Source: DASTPP01 sp035762175
Lineage (GTDB): Bacteria > Myxococcota_A > Polyangia > Polyangiales > Polyangiaceae
Direction: 5' to 3'
Assembly: GCA_035762175.1 (NCBI GenBank)
Contig: DASTPP010000337.1
Span: 1-64,000, forward strand
Length of the DNA stretch: 64,000 bases
Shown: positions 15,266 through 22,349 of the stretch, piece by piece
Layout of the letters: each line of letters opens with the position of its first letter
Position numbering within the stretch: position 1 is the stretch's first letter
Notes under the pieces: generated by a model
Databases searched by the model: none
Told to the model about the DNA's origin: nothing
The model's input: only the letters and a program-made list of their open reading frames with translations
Program-made: the position numbers and the translations under genes

Positions 15266-15427
15266 CACCGGACGCCCGTCGGCCACGCCCGACGCAAGGG
15301 TCTCGAGAGTGTTCTCGACGGCGCCGACGAAGCGCGTCGCCGCGCCCGCGGTGTGCTCGTCGAGCCAGGCCAGATGCGCGTCGAGCTCGGCCTGGGCGGC
15401 CGGCGCTAGCCGGTACGCGCGCGCCAT
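15170..15427 (-). CDS. ParE/RelE-like toxin, C-terminus probably altered
   Basis: 85 residues from ATG 15427: MARAYRLAPAAQAELDAHLA, WLDEHTAGAATRFVGAVENT, LETLASG fits the first two helices of ParE-superfamily toxins. The expected C-terminal strands (hydrophobic, ending in an Arg/Tyr-rich segment) are not there; instead the tail is polar (EAKRHVPTGKGEDETPGDDG) and antisense to the UbiA fragment. So the 3' end seems replaced by rearrangement and the toxin may be inactive. The start overlaps the antitoxin stop by 22 bases. Confidence 0.6.
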   Translation of the reverse strand: MARAYRLAPAAQAELDAHLAWLDEHTAGAATRFVGAVENTLETLASGVADGRPVTLAEQEAKRHVPTGKGEDETPGDDGWLARPR

Positions 15428-15597
15428 TTCGCGTCGAGCCGTTCGCGCCAGCGCGCAAGCCACGCCTCGCCGTCCTCGAGCTCGCCCCCCGACTCCACGT
15501 AATCGAGCGCGGCAGAGACCGCGGCGGCGTCCTCGGGGTCGATCGGCTCGCCGTCGGTCGCGGGCTCGGGCGCCTTGTCGTCGTCCCTCGGGGCCAT
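15406..15597 (-). CDS. Antitoxin-like protein of ParDE-type pair
   Basis: 63 residues from ATG 15597: an acidic N-terminus (MAPRDDDKAPEPATDGEPID) and a helical C-terminus EDAAAVSAALDYVESGGELE, DGEAWLARWRERLDAKWRAR. The acidic, C-terminally helical layout and the overlap with a ParE-like gene downstream identify it as the cognate antitoxin, which would bind and neutralise the toxin. No DNA-binding motif is certain. The pair is antisense to the adjacent integrase fragment. Confidence 0.6.
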   Translation of the reverse strand: MAPRDDDKAPEPATDGEPIDPEDAAAVSAALDYVESGGELEDGEAWLARWRERLDAKWRARTG

Positions 15598-15699
15598 GGG
15601 CCCTACTCTAGCGCACGGGCGGTGCGCCGCGGGCTTGCGCTCGCTCACCGGCCGCGCCTCGGCGCCGTCGCCACTCCAGCGCGCGAGCGGGGCTGGGTC

Positions 15700-16185
15700 G
15701 GGCGTGCGGTCGAGCGCGGCCCGCCCTTGGTGGCGGCCATGAAAGAGGAGGCCGACGGCCGGGGGTGCGTCGTGCACGTGCCGGTCTCGAAGCTGGCCGA
15801 GCGGCTGCGTGAGCACCTGCGGGCCGCCGGGGTGCGGCGGGCCGACCTGTTCGCCGACGACGAGGCTCGCAAGCCCCTCGGCTTTCATGACCTGCGGGCG
15901 ACGGCCGTGACGTGGTGGGCGCTGCGCGGCGACGAGCCGCTGGCCATCCGGCAGCGGGCGGGTCACGCCGACTTCGCCACGACGCAGCTCTACCTCAGGG
16001 AGGCCGAGGCGGCAGGCGGCGGGGGTGAGACACCCTTCCCCGCCCTGCCGAACGCGCTTGTGCTTCTGTCCCCAACAGTTGTCCCCAGCGCTTCGGAGGG
16101 GGCTGTTTCTTCGGAGAAAACAGAGCGGGAGACGGGTCTCGAACCCGCGACCCCGAGCTTGGGAAGCTCGTGCTCTACCAACTGA
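15700..16185 (+). pseudogene. Tyrosine integrase C-terminal half, 5'-truncated
   Basis: The frame reads LVAAMKEEADGRGCVVHVPV, SKLAERLREHLRAAGVRRAD, LFADDEARKPLGFHDLRATA, VTWWALRGDEPLAIRQRAGH and ADFATTQLYLREAE. The catalytic set H-x-L-R (HDLR), Gly-His (AGHADF) and nucleophile Tyr (TTQLYL) of phage-type integrases is complete, but the N-terminal DNA-binding half and the first catalytic Arg are absent. The open frame runs on through the direct repeat and antisense into tRNA-Gly (ETGLEPATP...). An integrase ending at a tRNA 3' end is the classic layout of an integrative element. Confidence 0.75.
16024..16146. repeat. Right copy of 123-bp direct repeat, spanning integrase tail and tRNA-Gly 3' end
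   Basis: Gap-free partner of 8543-8665. It includes the last ~33 codons of the integrase frame and 23 bases of the minus-strand tRNA-Gly (discriminator base at 16124 inward). The conserved core CCCCAGCGCTTCGGAGGGG and CTGTTTCTTCGG is identical in both copies. Together the copies bound a ~7.5-kb segment. Confidence 0.78.
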
Positions 16186-16196
16186 GCTACTCCCGC
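16124..16196 (-). tRNA. tRNA-Gly (anticodon CCC)
   Basis: The minus strand folds as a full cloverleaf of 73 bases: acceptor GCGGGAG/CTCCCGC, D stem GCTC/GAGC, anticodon stem CGAGC/GCTCG with loop TTCCCAA (anticodon CCC), T stem GCGGG/CCCGT with loop TTCGAGA, discriminator T. CCA is not encoded. It is intact despite serving as an integration target. A TTGACG-N17-TACATG promoter lies just upstream (16211-16239). Confidence 0.95.
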
Positions 16197-16210
16197 GGTC
16201 GCGAGACCTT

Positions 16211-16239
16211 CATGTAGCGGCAGAGCCCTTGCCCGTCAA
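16211..16239 (-). promoter_or_regulatory. Probable promoter of tRNA-Gly
   Basis: On the minus strand TTGACG (16239-16234), a 17-base spacer and TACATG (16216-16211) precede the tRNA 5' end by 14 bases. The -35 matches five of six consensus bases. It is intact, supporting expression of the tRNA. Confidence 0.55.
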
Positions 16240-16422
16240 CCGCGTTCGGGCCCCTGCCCTGGTGGCGTGGGCGGGGCCGGGCCGGGCGGACAGGGGGCTT
16301 GGGGCGGGCCCGCTTGCCGGCGGGGGCGGCTTTGGGGTGCCGGCGGCGCGAGCGGCCGGGCGGCGGCGGCGTGGGGCGGGGCTGGTTGCCGGCGGGGCCG
16401 GCTTTGGGGTACTAGCGGGCCC

Positions 16423-16827
16423 ATGCGCGTTGCCACCGTTCGAAGCCGTTGCGAGTGCCAGGCCTCGCTCGTCGCCGTGCTCAACGAGAACCGCCACGTG
16501 ATGAGCGCGTACGTCGTCGACCGCGACGGCGCGCGCGAAGACGCGCCGGCGCACACGATGGGGGCGCAGAACCCGCGCTTCGACGTGGGCTGGCTCTGCG
16601 CGGTGTGCGGGCGCAACGTGCTGCGATCGTTCTCGGTCGACGCGCTCGGCTGGCGCGAGGCGCCCGAAGTGCCGGCGGGCGCGGCGGCGACGACGGCCGC
16701 CGGGGCCGACGCCGTCGGGGCGGGGGCGGCGGCCGCAGCGGCGGGGGCGCCGGCGGTCGGCGGGGCGCCGGCGGCGGGCTCGGGGCCGGGGGTCGGCCAC
16801 AAAGAGGGCGTCGCGGCGATCAAGTGA
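16423..16827 (+). CDS. Hypothetical protein with Cys pairs, Ala-rich tail
   Basis: 134 residues from ATG 16423. The first 80 residues look folded: MRVATVRSRCECQASLVAVL, NENRHVMSAYVVDRDGARED, FDVGWLCAVCGRNVLRSFSV. The C-E-C and C-A-V-C clusters suggest a zinc-binding module. The last 50 residues are Ala/Gly low-complexity. The family is not recognised. Upstream, 16260-16410 contains two decayed copies of a G-rich repeat (GCCGGCGGGG...GGCTTTGGGGT). Confidence 0.55.
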   Translation: MRVATVRSRCECQASLVAVLNENRHVMSAYVVDRDGAREDAPAHTMGAQNPRFDVGWLCAVCGRNVLRSFSVDALGWREAPEVPAGAAATTAAGADAVGAGAAAAAAGAPAVGGAPAAGSGPGVGHKEGVAAIK

Positions 16828-16839
16828 GGCGCCCTCGGG

Positions 16840-17071
16840 GGCTTACCGCTGGTGCGGGGCCGACAAGCGTTTCCAGCTGGGCGAGGCCGGCGAGCGTTTC
16901 CTGCTGGTGCGAGGCCGGCGAGTGCCTGCCATTGGTGCGGCGCCGGCGGGTGTTTCCCGAGGGGGCGGCGCCGGCGGTGCCTACCGTTGGTTCGTGTGAC
17001 GCCGGCTGTGCCTACCGTTGGTTCGTGCGGCGCCGGCGGTGCCTACCGCTGGTTGGTGCGACGCTGGCGGG
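16840..17071. repeat. Decayed minisatellite of 27-31 bp units
   Basis: About eight units begin near 16840, 16868, 16895, 16923, 16951, 16980, 17011 and 17042. The last three are clearest (CCTACCGTTGGTTCGTG then CGCCGGC) with an exact 31-bp period; earlier ones are diverged. The 426-base gap 16828-17253 before panB holds this array and no credible gene. Confidence 0.7.
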
Positions 17072-17253
17072 GGCGCCGAACGCAGGCTCGAGCAGGGCAT
17101 CGGAGGGGCGTCTGACCTTTTGGGTATGGTCGGCGGGGCGGTGGCGGCGCTATGGTTGGGGGGCGCGTCGCCGAGCGGCGGCGCCCGGGAAGCGACCGCG
17201 AGACGGGCCGCGGCGTTTACCTGTACTGGGTCTCGCCCGCGTGACGTGGTCCC

Positions 17254-18144
17254 ATGAAACCTTCCAAAGTGACGGTGCCTGCCTTGCGCGCACGCAAGGG
17301 CAAGGGCCCCAAGATCGTGGTGCTAACGGCCTACGATGCGACCATGGCCCGCCTCTTCGACGAGGCGGGCGTCGACGCGCTGCTCGTCGGTGACTCGCTG
17401 GGCATGGTGGTGCAAGGCCAGCCCAACACGCTGGGCGTGAGCATCGAAGACATCTGCTACCACGGGCGGGCGGTGGCGCGGGGGGCCCAGCGGGCCCACC
17501 TGGTGGGCGACATGCCCTTCATGAGCTTTCAGGTGTCGCCCGAAGAGGCGCTGCGCAACGCGGGGCGCCTCGTCAAAGAGGGGTGCTTCGAGGCGGTCAA
17601 GCTCGAGGGCGGCGTCGAGTCGGCCGAGGCGGTGCGGCGCATCGTGGGGGCGGGCATCCCGGTGATGGGGCACGTGGGGCTGACGCCGCAGAGCGTGCAC
17701 GCGATGGGGGGCTTCCGGGTGCAGGGCAAGAGCGTCGAGGCGGCCGAGCGGGTGCTCGAAGACGCGCGCGCGCTCGAGCAGGCGGGCGCGTACGCGATCG
17801 TGCTCGAGGGCATCCCGTCCGATCTTGCGGCGCGCATCACCGACGCGGTCGGCGTGCCCACGATCGGCATCGGGGCGGGCGCCGAGTGCGACGGGCAGGT
17901 GCTGGTCTGCTACGACATGCTGGGCATGTTCCGCGAGCGGTCGATGAAGTTCGTCAAGCGCTACGGCGAGTTCGGCGACGGCATCGTCGACGCGGTGCGC
18001 TCGTACGCCGACGAGGTGCGCGCGGCGCGCTTCCCCGGGCCCGAGCACACGTATGGCACCGTGGCGCCGCGGCCGCTGGTCGAGGCGACGGGCACCGAGC
18101 CGCTGCGGGTGATCGCGGGCGGGTACGGTCCGTCGGACGCATGA
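17254..18144 (+). CDS. panB: 3-methyl-2-oxobutanoate hydroxymethyltransferase
   Basis: 296 residues, about the family length. PanB adds a hydroxymethyl group from 5,10-methylene-THF to 2-oxoisovalerate, the first pantothenate-branch step, in the cytoplasm. Visible signatures: LTAYDATMARLFDEAGVDAL, VGDSLGMVVQG (metal Asp), HLVGDMPFMSF (second metal Asp), VKLEGG, GHVGLTPQSVHAMGGF, and the catalytic Glu in AIVLEGIP. The stop overlaps the ATG of the ThiF-like gene (ATGA), so the two are translationally coupled, though no other pantothenate gene is in view. Confidence 0.97.
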   Translation: MKPSKVTVPALRARKGKGPKIVVLTAYDATMARLFDEAGVDALLVGDSLGMVVQGQPNTLGVSIEDICYHGRAVARGAQRAHLVGDMPFMSFQVSPEEALRNAGRLVKEGCFEAVKLEGGVESAEAVRRIVGAGIPVMGHVGLTPQSVHAMGGFRVQGKSVEAAERVLEDARALEQAGAYAIVLEGIPSDLAARITDAVGVPTIGIGAGAECDGQVLVCYDMLGMFRERSMKFVKRYGEFGDGIVDAVRSYADEVRAARFPGPEHTYGTVAPRPLVEATGTEPLRVIAGGYGPSDA

Positions 18145-18998
18145 GCGGGCGGCCGGCCCCCGAACGCGCGGCGCCGGCGGCCGAGGGGCTGCGGGTGCTC
18201 GTGGTGGGGGCCGGCGGCATCGGCAACCCGGCCGCGCTCGCGCTCGCGGCCTCGGGGGTCGGCGTCTTGCGGGTGCTCGACGACGATCTCGTCGAGGGGC
18301 CGAACCTGCACCGGCAGGTGCTCTTCGGCGAGCGCGACGTCGGGCGTCCGAAGGCGGTGGCGCTGGCCGAGGCGCTCGGGGCGCGCTTCCCGTCCGTGCG
18401 GGTCGAGCCCGTGCTGGCGCGCGCGCTGCCTGAGACGGCGCTCGAGCTCGTGCGCGGGGTCGACGTCGTCGTCGACGGCACCGACAATTTCGCGAGCCGC
18501 TTTCTGCTCGCCGACGCGGCGCGCCTCGGCGAGGTGCCCATCGTGCACGCGGCCGCGGTGCGCTGGGAGGGCACCTGCTTCGTGTCGGGCCCGCGGGGGC
18601 GCCCTTGCTACCGCTGCCTCTTCGAAGATCTGCCCGAGGGGCCGGCGCCCGACTGCGCGAGCGCGGGCGTGGTCGGCGCGGTGTGCGGGGTCATCGGCGG
18701 CGTCGCGGCCGACCTCGCGCTCGGGCTCGGCGCGGGCGAGGCGGGGCTCGACGGCACGGTGGTCAGCCTCGACGGGCGGCGGGGCGAGCTCAGGCGCATC
18801 AAGGCCTCGGCGCGCGCTTCGTGCCCGCTCTGCGGCGAGGGGGCGAGCATCCAATCGATCGAGCGGGGGCGCTACACGGCGCCCGCGTGCGGGGCGTTAG
18901 GGCGAAGCAAGGCCCTGCCCGCGGCGGCACGCGGCGAAGGCGAAGGCGGCGGGGGCGCGGTCGAGGCGCTCGCTGCGGGATGGCGGCGGATGCGCTAA
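18141..18998 (+). CDS. ThiF/MoeB/HesA-family adenylyltransferase
   Basis: 285 residues starting at the ATGA overlap with panB. E1-like enzymes adenylate the C-terminus of ubiquitin-like sulfur carriers (ThiS, MoaD). Seen here: ATP-binding VLVVGAGGIGNPAALALAAS, DDDLVEGPNLHRQVLFG, the metal Asp in DGTDNFASRFLLAD, and zinc Cys pairs CYRC and CPLC. The usual N-terminal helix with the R-Y-x-R-Q motif is missing; the protein starts directly at the Rossmann fold. That motif instead opens the next, degenerate gene. No ThiS/MoaD partner is nearby. Confidence 0.9.
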   Translation: MSGRPAPERAAPAAEGLRVLVVGAGGIGNPAALALAASGVGVLRVLDDDLVEGPNLHRQVLFGERDVGRPKAVALAEALGARFPSVRVEPVLARALPETALELVRGVDVVVDGTDNFASRFLLADAARLGEVPIVHAAAVRWEGTCFVSGPRGRPCYRCLFEDLPEGPAPDCASAGVVGAVCGVIGGVAADLALGLGAGEAGLDGTVVSLDGRRGELRRIKASARASCPLCGEGASIQSIERGRYTAPACGALGRSKALPAAARGEGEGGGGAVEALAAGWRRMR

Positions 18999-19008
18999 GA
19001 AGGCCACC

Positions 19009-19341
19009 ATGGGCGGAGGCGAGAGGTCGTCGGGCGGCGCGGGTGTCGACGACGTGCGCTACCAGCGGCAGATCGTGCTGCGCGAGGTCGGCTACGAGGG
19101 CCAGGCACGAATCGCCGCGTCGGTGGCGCGGGTGCCGGTCGAAGGGCTCGCGGGCGAGGTGGCGGCGCTCTACGCGCGCCGGGCGGGCTTCGGCGCGGTC
19201 GTCGACGCGCCAGGCGAGGCGCCGCGCGCGCCCGACTGGGTGGCAAGCCCGGCGGCGGCCGAGATCGTTTCGGGGTCGCTCGCGGCGCTCGCGGCGTTCG
19301 CGGGGGCGGTGCTGGGCGGGGCCGAGGGGGGGGCGCGTTGA
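19009..19341 (+). CDS. Degenerate, shortened ThiF-like protein
   Basis: 110 residues from ATG 19009, 10 bases after the ThiF-like gene. The start VRYQRQIVLREVGYEGQARI is the classic MoeB/HesA N-terminus. The following VARVPVEGLAGEVAALYARR aligns with the P-loop-like VLVVGAGGLGSPAALYLARA but has lost its glycines. The end IVSGSLAALAAFAGAVLG matches the C-terminal GSLQALEALKLLLG helix. Everything between (metal Asp, Cys pairs) is absent. It could be a structural or regulatory partner of the preceding enzyme, supplying the missing N-terminal arm, or a decaying duplicate. Confidence 0.65.
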   Translation: MGGGERSSGGAGVDDVRYQRQIVLREVGYEGQARIAASVARVPVEGLAGEVAALYARRAGFGAVVDAPGEAPRAPDWVASPAAAEIVSGSLAALAAFAGAVLGGAEGGAR

Positions 19342-20669
19342 GGGCGCCGCGTCGCGGGGGGTGGGGGCGCGCGGGGGGCGCCGCGGTGGCGGCGGCCGCG
19401 CTCGCGGTCGGGCCTTCGCCGGCGGCGGCCGAGCTCGACGACGAGGCGCTGCGGCTCGAGCGGGCGTGGCGGGCGGCGGGCTTCGAGGTCAAGCGGGGGG
19501 CGCCCCTGTTTCTCGAGCAGGGGGCGACGCGCCTCTTGCCGGCGGGGCTCTGGCGCGCGGCGGGGCCCGGGCGCGAGGAGGGCGCGGGGGCGTGCGCGAC
19601 GGTGGCGGCGCTGGCGGTGCGGGGCGCCGACTTTTCGGTGACGCTGCCGACCGACCTTTTGCCGAGCGGCCGGCCCGCGGGGCGCCGCGCCGAGCGGGCG
19701 CTGGCGGGGCTCGTGACGCTCACGCGCTGCGGGGCCGAGCGCCAAGAGCTCGCGCACGCGGCGGTCGAGATGCGGTCGCCGCGGGGCGCGGTCGAGGTGC
19801 TCGTCGCCGAGGGGGCGGGGCCGCCGCCGCCCGCGCGCGACACGCTGCTCGAGCGGTCGGTGCCCCTGCCCCGCGCGCTCGTCGACCCCGGGCGGGCGCG
19901 CACGAGCGAGGGGCTCGACGCGCGGCTGCGCTGGGCCGAAGAGCGGGCCCGGCGCGACGGGGCGGCGGCGAGCGAGCGGCGCGAGATCGATCCGAGCGAC
20001 GACGGGGCGGGGCGCGCGCTCGTGCCGCTCTCGGCCGGCTGCCACCGCCTCGAGCTCTTCGCCGCGCAGGGCCCGAACGAGTCGGTGGCCGACGTCGACG
20101 CCGACGTGCGCGACGCGGCGACCAACCGCATGCTCGCGCGCGACCGCAGCGACACGCCCGACGCGCACCTCGAGGCCTGCGTCGGCGAGGCGACGACGGC
20201 GCTCGTGCGCTTCAGCGGCGCGCCCGGCCGGGCCCCGCTGACGCTGCTCGACGCGCGCTGGCCGCTGCCGAAGGGCCTGCCCGAGGCGGCGCCGGCGCGG
20301 GCGCGGGCCGGCATGGCGCGCGCGCTCGCGGCGCGGCGAGTGCCCGACCCGGGCGGGCCGCCGCTCGCGACGCTGCTCGGCGCGAGCGGCGCGACGCACG
20401 CGCACCTCGAGCTCGAGCCGGGCGGCTGCTACGTCGCGGCCGTCGCGGTGGCGCAGGGCGAGGCGCGCTCGCTGGGGCTGGCGGTGCGGGGGCCGGGGTT
20501 CGTCGCGGGCGACGACGCGCTGCACGGGGCCGACGGCGCGAGCGCGGCCTTCTGCGCGCGGCACCCGGGGCGGGCGCAGGTGACGGTCGAGGCGCGCGGC
20601 TCGGGCTTCGCCTGGATGCTGGCGCTCTGGCAGGTGGCGTCGGCGCCGCCGAAGGGCGTCTCGCCGTGA
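19338..20669 (+). CDS. Exported protein with Cys-bounded beta modules
   Basis: 443 residues from TTG 19338, overlapping the previous stop (TTGA). A signal peptide is clear: basic start, GGAAVAAAALAVGPSPAAA. The family is not recognised. After a helical first part come two similar strand-rich modules, one in CHRLELFAAQGPNESVADVD to HLEACVGEATTALVRFSG, the other in CYVAAVAVAQGEARSLGLAV to AAFCARHPGRAQVTVEARG, each bracketed by two cysteines. The same module recurs in the next gene, so the two likely form a periplasmic or surface pair. Confidence 0.7.
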   Translation: MRAPRRGGWGRAGGAAVAAAALAVGPSPAAAELDDEALRLERAWRAAGFEVKRGAPLFLEQGATRLLPAGLWRAAGPGREEGAGACATVAALAVRGADFSVTLPTDLLPSGRPAGRRAERALAGLVTLTRCGAERQELAHAAVEMRSPRGAVEVLVAEGAGPPPPARDTLLERSVPLPRALVDPGRARTSEGLDARLRWAEERARRDGAAASERREIDPSDDGAGRALVPLSAGCHRLELFAAQGPNESVADVDADVRDAATNRMLARDRSDTPDAHLEACVGEATTALVRFSGAPGRAPLTLLDARWPLPKGLPEAAPARARAGMARALAARRVPDPGGPPLATLLGASGATHAHLELEPGGCYVAAVAVAQGEARSLGLAVRGPGFVAGDDALHGADGASAAFCARHPGRAQVTVEARGSGFAWMLALWQVASAPPKGVSP

Positions 20670-22348
20670 GGGCGCTCTGGCTGCTCGCCGGCGTGGGCGC
20701 GCTCGGCTGCGGTGCGCCGCGGCCGGCCGAGGCGCCCCGCGCGCTCGAGGCGCCGCGGGTCGAGCGGGGCGCGAAGGGCGAGGCGCTCGGGTCCGAGGGG
20801 CGGCGCTGGGTCGGCGGCGAGGTGGCGAAGGCGGCGGCCGAGGGCGCGGGCCCGCTCTCGGTCGTGGCGGCCGAGGCCGCGTCCGACGGCGACCGGGTGG
20901 GCGGCTTCGTCGCGCTGCCCAAGCGCGAGTGCCTGCTGCTGTACGCGCGCGGGTCCGAGGGCATCGAAGATCTCGACCTCTTCGCCTACGGCGAGGACGG
21001 CGCGCTCGTCGGGGCCGACGAGGCGCCCGACCCGCGCCCCTCGCTCCTGCTCTGCCCGCCGCTGCCGGGGCGGGCCTACGCGTTCGCGCGCGTCGCCTCG
21101 GGGCGCGGCTTCGTCGCGCTCGGCGCGCACCTCGTGCCGGTCGAGGCGGCGACGCGCGTCGCGCGCGCCTTCAACGTGCGCAGCCGGCGCGAGGGCAACC
21201 CGGCGGCCGAGGCGTGGCCGGGGCTCGACGTCAAGGTGCAGGCGCTGCGGCGCCAGCTCGGCGGGCGCTGGGAGGAGCGGCGCCGGTCGGCGGCGCTGCT
21301 CGACGCGCGCTCGCCGACGCGGCTGAGCACGCCGCTCGAGGCGGGCGAGTGCGTGGCGGCGCTCTCGCTGCCGGGCGAGGGCGTGGGGCCGGTCGAGCTG
21401 CTCGCGCTCGACGGCGAGGGGCGCGTGGCGGGGCGCGCGACCGAGCGGGTGCGCGACCGCTCGGTGCTCGTCTGCTCGTCGGTGGCGACCTCGGTGACCT
21501 TCGAGGCGCGGCCGCACGGGGGCGCGGGCGTCGGGGCCTTCGTGTTCCTCTACTCGGGCGAGCGGGGGGCCGACCTCGTCGCGCGCCCCGACCGCATCGA
21601 CCTCTACCCCTCGGGCGACGTCGCCGCGGCCCGCGCGGCGCTCGCGGCGCGGCTGCGGGCGGCGGGCTACGGCGCGCCGGGCTCGGCGACGCTCGGGCAG
21701 GCGGAGGTGGGGCGCCGCGTCTCGACGCCGGTGGCGCTCGGGGCGGGCTGCTCGCGGGTCGACGTCGTCGGCGGCGCGCCGCTCGCGGGCGTGGTGGCCG
21801 AGGCGTGGTCGGAGGCGGGCGCGCTGCTCGCGTCGGGCGAGGGCGGCGGCGGCGCGGCGCTCTTCGTGTGCGCGCCGGCGGGCAAGGTGCGGGTCGAGGT
21901 CGAGGCGACGGCGCGGCCGGGGCCCTTCGCGATCGAGGTGCGGCGCGAGGCGCAGGCCCCCCCGGCGCTCGCGCAGGGGGGGCTGGCGGCGGGGAGGCTG
22001 CTCGGCCGCTTCAACGCCGGCGCCGACGCGGTCTCGGCCGCGCAGCTCGGCGACCTGCGCCCGCTCTCGCTCGACGCCGCGCAGCGCCGCGCCTTCGACG
22101 CGCGGGTGCCCGAGCGCCGCTGCCTCGAGGTCGGCGCGGCGGTCGGCGGGGGCGCCACGGGCGTCGAGCTGCGGCTGCTCGACGGGGCCGGGGGGGCCGA
22201 GCTCGCGCGCGGGCGCGGGCCCTACGCGACGGCGGCGCGCGTCTGCGCCGGCGAGCGGCCGCGCGCGCTCTCGGTCGAAGTCCGCCTCGGCGCGGGCAAG
22301 GGCGAGGCCGTGGTGGCGAGCCGCCCCTTCGACCCGCCCGCGCGCTGA
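20666..22348 (+). CDS. Lipoprotein with at least four Cys-bounded beta modules
   Basis: 560 residues from GTG 20666, overlapping the previous stop (GTGA). The N-terminus VRALWLLAGVGALGCGAPRP has a lipobox (ALGC). The rest is repeated: modules open with CLLLYA, CVAALS, CSRVDV and CLEVGA and close with LLLCPP, VLVCSS, LFVCAP and ARVCAG, about 60-80 residues apart, suggesting beta-sandwiches each stapled by a disulfide. Function unknown; probably outer-membrane-anchored. Its stop lies one base from the stop of the convergent ATPase gene, leaving no room for a separate terminator. Confidence 0.75.
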   Translation: MRALWLLAGVGALGCGAPRPAEAPRALEAPRVERGAKGEALGSEGRRWVGGEVAKAAAEGAGPLSVVAAEAASDGDRVGGFVALPKRECLLLYARGSEGIEDLDLFAYGEDGALVGADEAPDPRPSLLLCPPLPGRAYAFARVASGRGFVALGAHLVPVEAATRVARAFNVRSRREGNPAAEAWPGLDVKVQALRRQLGGRWEERRRSAALLDARSPTRLSTPLEAGECVAALSLPGEGVGPVELLALDGEGRVAGRATERVRDRSVLVCSSVATSVTFEARPHGGAGVGAFVFLYSGERGADLVARPDRIDLYPSGDVAAARAALAARLRAAGYGAPGSATLGQAEVGRRVSTPVALGAGCSRVDVVGGAPLAGVVAEAWSEAGALLASGEGGGGAALFVCAPAGKVRVEVEATARPGPFAIEVRREAQAPPALAQGGLAAGRLLGRFNAGADAVSAAQLGDLRPLSLDAAQRRAFDARVPERRCLEVGAAVGGGATGVELRLLDGAGGAELARGRGPYATAARVCAGERPRALSVEVRLGAGKGEAVVASRPFDPPAR

Positions 22349-22349
22349 G

